Notes under the pieces: generated by a model
Databases searched by the model: none
What the model saw: only the letters and a program-made list of their open reading frames with translations
What the model was told of the DNA's origin: nothing
Assembly (NCBI RefSeq): GCF_016863275.1
Contig: NZ_BOOO01000017.1
Location: forward strand, 186,001 to 250,000
Reading direction: 5' to 3'
From: Planotetraspora mira
GTDB lineage: Bacteria > Actinomycetota > Actinomycetes > Streptosporangiales > Streptosporangiaceae
Length of the DNA: 64,000 nt
Part shown: in pieces, positions 61,217-64,000 of the stretch
Layout of the letters: every line of letters begins with the position of its first letter
Numbering within the stretch: position 1 is the first letter of the stretch
Made by a program: the position numbers and the translations under genes

Positions 61217-62692
61217 CTAGCGTCGATCCTTCAGTGACTTCGGTGGTGTGGTCCGCGAGTCCAGCCAGGCGTCGATGAACGCGGTGAAGTCCTGGCCGGT
61301 CTGCTCGTTGACGAAGGCGGTGAACGAGGCCCGGGTCTGCTGGGTGTTCCGGTGGTCCTGCGCCCAGGCACGGGCGAGCGCGAAGAACTTCTTGTCGCCC
61401 AGCGTGTTGTTCAATTGACGGAGCATCGCCGCCGCGCAGATGTAGACGTTGCTCGCGGCGAACTCCGACGGCCTGGGGTGACCGGGCGGGCCGAACTCCT
61501 TACGCAGAGCGGCGTCGGACTGCCGGAACCAGGCGTCGAGGGAGGCGTGCGGGATCTTGTCCCGTTCGCTCTGGTAGAGGAACTGGGCGTACGTCGCCCA
61601 GCCCTCGTTCAGCCACACGTCCGTCCAGTCGGCCGGGGTGACGGTGTCGCCGAACCAGTGGTGGGAGTACTCGTGCAGGACGTCCAGTTCCAATCCGTCC
61701 GCCCCTTCCTTGGCCACGGCGGACCCCAGTGTGATCATCTGCTGGGTCTCCATCCCGGAGTCGGAGTCCACCATGACGATGCCGCCGCTGGGGAAGGGAT
61801 AGGGGCCGAATTTCTTCTCCAGCCATGCCAGGTACTTCGGAGACTTCTTCAGAACGGGGACGGCGTCCTTGTCGCGCGGCAGGTACCAGTAGGTCAGCGG
61901 AAGCCCGTGCGGGCCTTTCGCAACGACCTTCTTGTACTTCCCGACGGCGAGCGTGGTCAGGTAGGACGCCACCGGATCGGTGCTCTGGTAGCGGAAGGTG
62001 TCACCGTCCCGCCCCTTGGGGGTGCCGCTGGCGACGCCCGACCAGCCCTTCGGCACCGTCACCGAGATGTCGTACAGCGCCTCGTCCGACGGCTGGTCGT
62101 TCGCGGGATACCAGGTGAAGGCCCCGAACGGCTCCTGCATCGTCCACAGACCGCCGTCCCGGTCGACGGTGAGCCCGAGCGGATGGGCGTCACTGCGCTT
62201 CGACGGCATCGGGGTGGTCATCGGCTTGCCGTGGTAGCCCACGACGAGGGTGAACGGCTTGTCCTCGGTGACGGGGGTCGCGACGGTGAGCTTCTCCTTG
62301 GCCACCTTGCCGGTGGCGGGAGCGTCGTCGACCGTCAGGGAGTCGATTTCGTAGGGCGTGAAGTCGAGGCTGAAGGACGCCGCGTCCTTCGTCGGCCGCA
62401 CCTGCAAAGTCGCCGTGCCGGTCAGGACGCGCTCGGACGGCGACCAGTCGAGCGCCAGGTCGTAGTGCAACACGTCCAGGGCGTCGGTGCCCCGCTTCGG
62501 GTAGATCGGGTCGGCGACGGGCGTGGAGCGCCCGGCGTTCCAGACGGCGTACTCGTCCTCGGCCGCCGTCGGCGACGCGGTGGCGGACACGATGGGGCGG
62601 GGAGCGGGTTCGGACGGGGTGGATGTCTCGGCCGTACAGCCGGTCATGAGCAACACCGGCACGAGCGCGGCATAAAGGAGGGGGCGATACAC
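61217..62692 (-). CDS. M1-family zinc metallopeptidase lipoprotein
   Basis: About 491 residues. A lipoprotein signal is present: hydrophobic LLYAALVPVLLMTGC with the lipid-attached Cys near residue 19. After a Ser/Pro/Thr-rich spacer comes the aminopeptidase-N-like N-terminal domain (HYDLALDWSPSERVLTGTAT). The catalytic part has the zinc motif HEYSHHWFGD (HExxH at 340-344) and the third ligand Glu in LNEGWATY. The substrate-recognition GAMEN motif is degenerate (SGMETQQM). The gene begins at a GTG (62692), ten bases after TATACG (62708-62703), consistent with a leaderless start. An in-frame TTG at 62701 is possible. Likely an outer-surface peptidase. Confidence 0.87.
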   Translation of the reverse strand: MYRPLLYAALVPVLLMTGCTAETSTPSEPAPRPIVSATASPTAAEDEYAVWNAGRSTPVADPIYPKRGTDALDVLHYDLALDWSPSERVLTGTATLQVRPTKDAASFSLDFTPYEIDSLTVDDAPATGKVAKEKLTVATPVTEDKPFTLVVGYHGKPMTTPMPSKRSDAHPLGLTVDRDGGLWTMQEPFGAFTWYPANDQPSDEALYDISVTVPKGWSGVASGTPKGRDGDTFRYQSTDPVASYLTTLAVGKYKKVVAKGPHGLPLTYWYLPRDKDAVPVLKKSPKYLAWLEKKFGPYPFPSGGIVMVDSDSGMETQQMITLGSAVAKEGADGLELDVLHEYSHHWFGDTVTPADWTDVWLNEGWATYAQFLYQSERDKIPHASLDAWFRQSDAALRKEFGPPGHPRPSEFAASNVYICAAAMLRQLNNTLGDKKFFALARAWAQDHRNTQQTRASFTAFVNEQTGQDFTAFIDAWLDSRTTPPKSLKDRR

Positions 62693-62846
62693 GGACGACA
62701 ACCGTATAGCGCATGATCACAGCGCGAAACGCGTTATATGCCCTTTCCGAAGATGCCGCGAGAGACCGGCGCGGCGACGCACCCGCCGGCGGAGAGCCCC
62801 CCACCCGGGCGAAGGGCTCTCTCATCCTCGCGAAAACGGCACGACC

Positions 62847-64000
62847 TCAGAAGTTGATCATGTGTCCGGCCAGCCCGTGGACGGCCTCCTTGACCGCCTC
62901 CCCGAGCGTGGGATGGGCGTGCACGTTGCGCGCCACCTCGTGCACCGTCAGATCCCATTGCTGGGCCAGCGTCAACTCGGGCAGCAGTTCGGTCACGTCG
63001 GGCCCGATCAGGTGCGCACCGATGATCTCGCCGTACGTCGCGTCGCTGAGGATCTTGACGAAGCCGGCGGTGTCGCCCAGGCCGTGGGCCTTGCCGTTCG
63101 CCGTGAACGGGAACTTCGCCACCTTGACGTCGAAGCCGCGCTCGCGCGCCTGAGCCTCGGTGTGGCCGAAGCTCGCGATCTGCGGCTGGCAGTAGGTGGC
63201 CCGGGGGATCATGACGTAGTCGAGCTCCATCGTCTCGGCGTCCGCGATCGTCTCCGCCGCCACGATGCCCATCGACTCGGCCGCGTGCGCGAGCATGAGC
63301 TTGGCCGTCACGTCTCCGATCGCGAAGATGTGCGGCACGTTCGTACGGCAATGCCCGTCGATGTCGATGGCGCCCCGGTCGGTCAGGCGTACGCCGGTGT
63401 TGTCCAGCCCGTAGCCCTCGACCCGCGGCTGGAAGCCGATGGCCTGCAGCACCTTGTCGGCCTCGAGGGTCTCGGGCCGCCCGTCGCGCGAGACCGTGAC
63501 CCTGACCTTGTCGCCGGACTCGTCGATCGCCTCGACCCGGGTCGAGGTCAGCACGTCGATGCCGAGCCGCTTGTAGCGCCGCGCCAGCTCGGCGGAGACC
63601 TCCTCGTCCTCGAGCGGCACGAGGCGGTCGAGGAACTCGACGATCGTCACCTTCACGCCGTAGCCGTTGAGCACGTACGCGAACTCGACGCCGATGGCGC
63701 CCGCACCCGCGATCACGATGCTCTCGGGCAGCTTCTCGCTGAGGATCTGCTCCTCGTACGTCACGACCCTCTCGCTCAGGGACGTGCCCGGCAGCAGCCG
63801 GGTGGTGGCGCCTGTGGCGATGATGCAGTGGCCGAACGTCACCGTCGTCGTGGTGCCGTCGGCGCCGTCCACGCGCAGGGTGTTCGGATCGGTGAAGGTG
63901 CCCCGGCCGTCGTATTCGGTGATGCCGTTCTTCTTCATCAGGAAGTGCACGCCCTTGACCCGGCCGTCGGCGACCTTACGGCTGCGCCGGAAGGCCTCGC
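62847..64000 (-). CDS. lpdA: Dihydrolipoyl dehydrogenase, N-terminus outside the window
   Basis: The frame stays open to the window edge, so about 384 C-terminal codons are visible. The NAD-binding Rossmann motif is [21 protein letters not shown], and the second FAD-binding segment is [19 protein letters not shown]. The dimer domain ends with the active-site His/Glu pair in [16 protein letters not shown]. The FAD-binding GxGxxG and the redox-active disulfide would be in the missing N-terminal part. It is the E3 flavoprotein of pyruvate/2-oxoglutarate dehydrogenase complexes, but E3 genes can stand alone. Identity could also be a mycothione-type reductase; the ENA dimer-end motifs favour lipoamide dehydrogenase. 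Confidence 0.85.
   Translation of the reverse strand, partial: EAFRRSRKVADGRVKGVHFLMKKNGITEYDGRGTFTDPNTLRVDGADGTTTTVTFGHCIIATGATTRLLPGTSLSERVVTYEEQILSEKLPESIVIAGAGAIGVEFAYVLNGYGVKVTIVEFLDRLVPLEDEEVSAELARRYKRLGIDVLTSTRVEAIDESGDKVRVTVSRDGRPETLEADKVLQAIGFQPRVEGYGLDNTGVRLTDRGAIDIDGHCRTNVPHIFAIGDVTAKLMLAHAAESMGIVAAETIADAETMELDYVMIPRATYCQPQIASFGHTEAQARERGFDVKVAKFPFTANGKAHGLGDTAGFVKILSDATYGEIIGAHLIGPDVTELLPELTLAQQWDLTVHEVARNVHAHPTLGEAVKEAVHGLAGHMINF

Noticed and set aside
1-64000. tRNA, rRNA, CRISPR arrays, complete insertion sequences and a biosynthetic gene cluster
   Set aside because: None was recognised by reading the sequence; the SnoaL-like, monooxygenase and LuxR genes are scattered and do not form a cluster.

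Overview
The window is 64 kb of high-GC, densely coding DNA with GTG starts, 4-base start/stop overlaps and several apparently leaderless genes. DasR-type operators, a c-di-AMP (ydaO-class) leader, large secreted hydrolases and large ATPase regulators point to a filamentous actinomycete. A member of the Streptosporangiales is my best guess, but the genus cannot be read from the sequence. No rRNA, tRNA, CRISPR array or complete insertion sequence was seen. The only recombination-related gene is a truncated tyrosine-recombinase-like ORF near 46 kb.

Layout, first half. 0-1.8 kb: the 3' end of a malonate decarboxylase operon (mdcG, mdcH) with a translationally coupled MOSC gene. 2.0-4.9 kb: a secreted GH20 beta-N-acetylhexosaminidase behind three DasR-type (dre) boxes. 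5.5-9.0 kb: a Baeyer-Villiger monooxygenase, an HSL-type esterase and a GntR/FCD regulator, a plausible ketone-to-ester-to-acid route. 9.1-13.4 kb: a 968-residue protein of unknown function followed by a patatin-like phospholipase. 13.5-16.6 kb: a GH25 muramidase with a c-di-AMP riboswitch leader, then a large secreted hydrolase-like protein. 16.8-25.6 kb: an isolated hemC paralogue, an AI-2E-family transporter, an esterase, an RsbU-type phosphatase, an amidohydrolase pseudogene, a phosphotransferase and a large LuxR-family ATPase regulator. 25.7-33.4 kb: a multidomain GH95-like glycosidase facing away from a long subtilisin-like protease.

Second half. 33.5-41.4 kb: an MDR oxidoreductase with an ArsR-type regulator, several secreted or membrane proteins of unknown function, a SnoaL-like protein, a divergent LRR/Cys-rich and TPR-like pair, and an XRE regulator. 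41.5-46.0 kb: TetR divergent from a DHA2 efflux pump with a readable promoter/operator, an aldo-keto reductase and a second MFS exporter. 46.1-52.1 kb: the recombinase relic, an acyltransferase, a NarL-type two-component pair, and an ABC exporter pair behind a palindrome-overlapped promoter. 52.3-56.4 kb: an MFS pump fused to three carboxypeptidase-regulatory-like repeats, a YceI protein carrying a similar domain, and a MarR regulator. 56.5-61.2 kb: a small membrane protein, a STAND (HTH/NB-ARC/TPR) regulator, and a 39-codon Arg/Trp-rich peptide gene whose stop overlaps the start of an MsbA-like ABC exporter. 61.2-64 kb: an M1-family metalloprotease lipoprotein and the C-terminal part of dihydrolipoyl dehydrogenase, which runs off the window.

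The strongest candidates for undescribed biology are the Arg/Trp-rich peptide with its coupled exporter (59.25-61.2 kb), the unknown large protein with its patatin (9.1-13.4 kb), and the transporter/YceI/MarR cassette with shared surface-type domains (52.3-56.4 kb).
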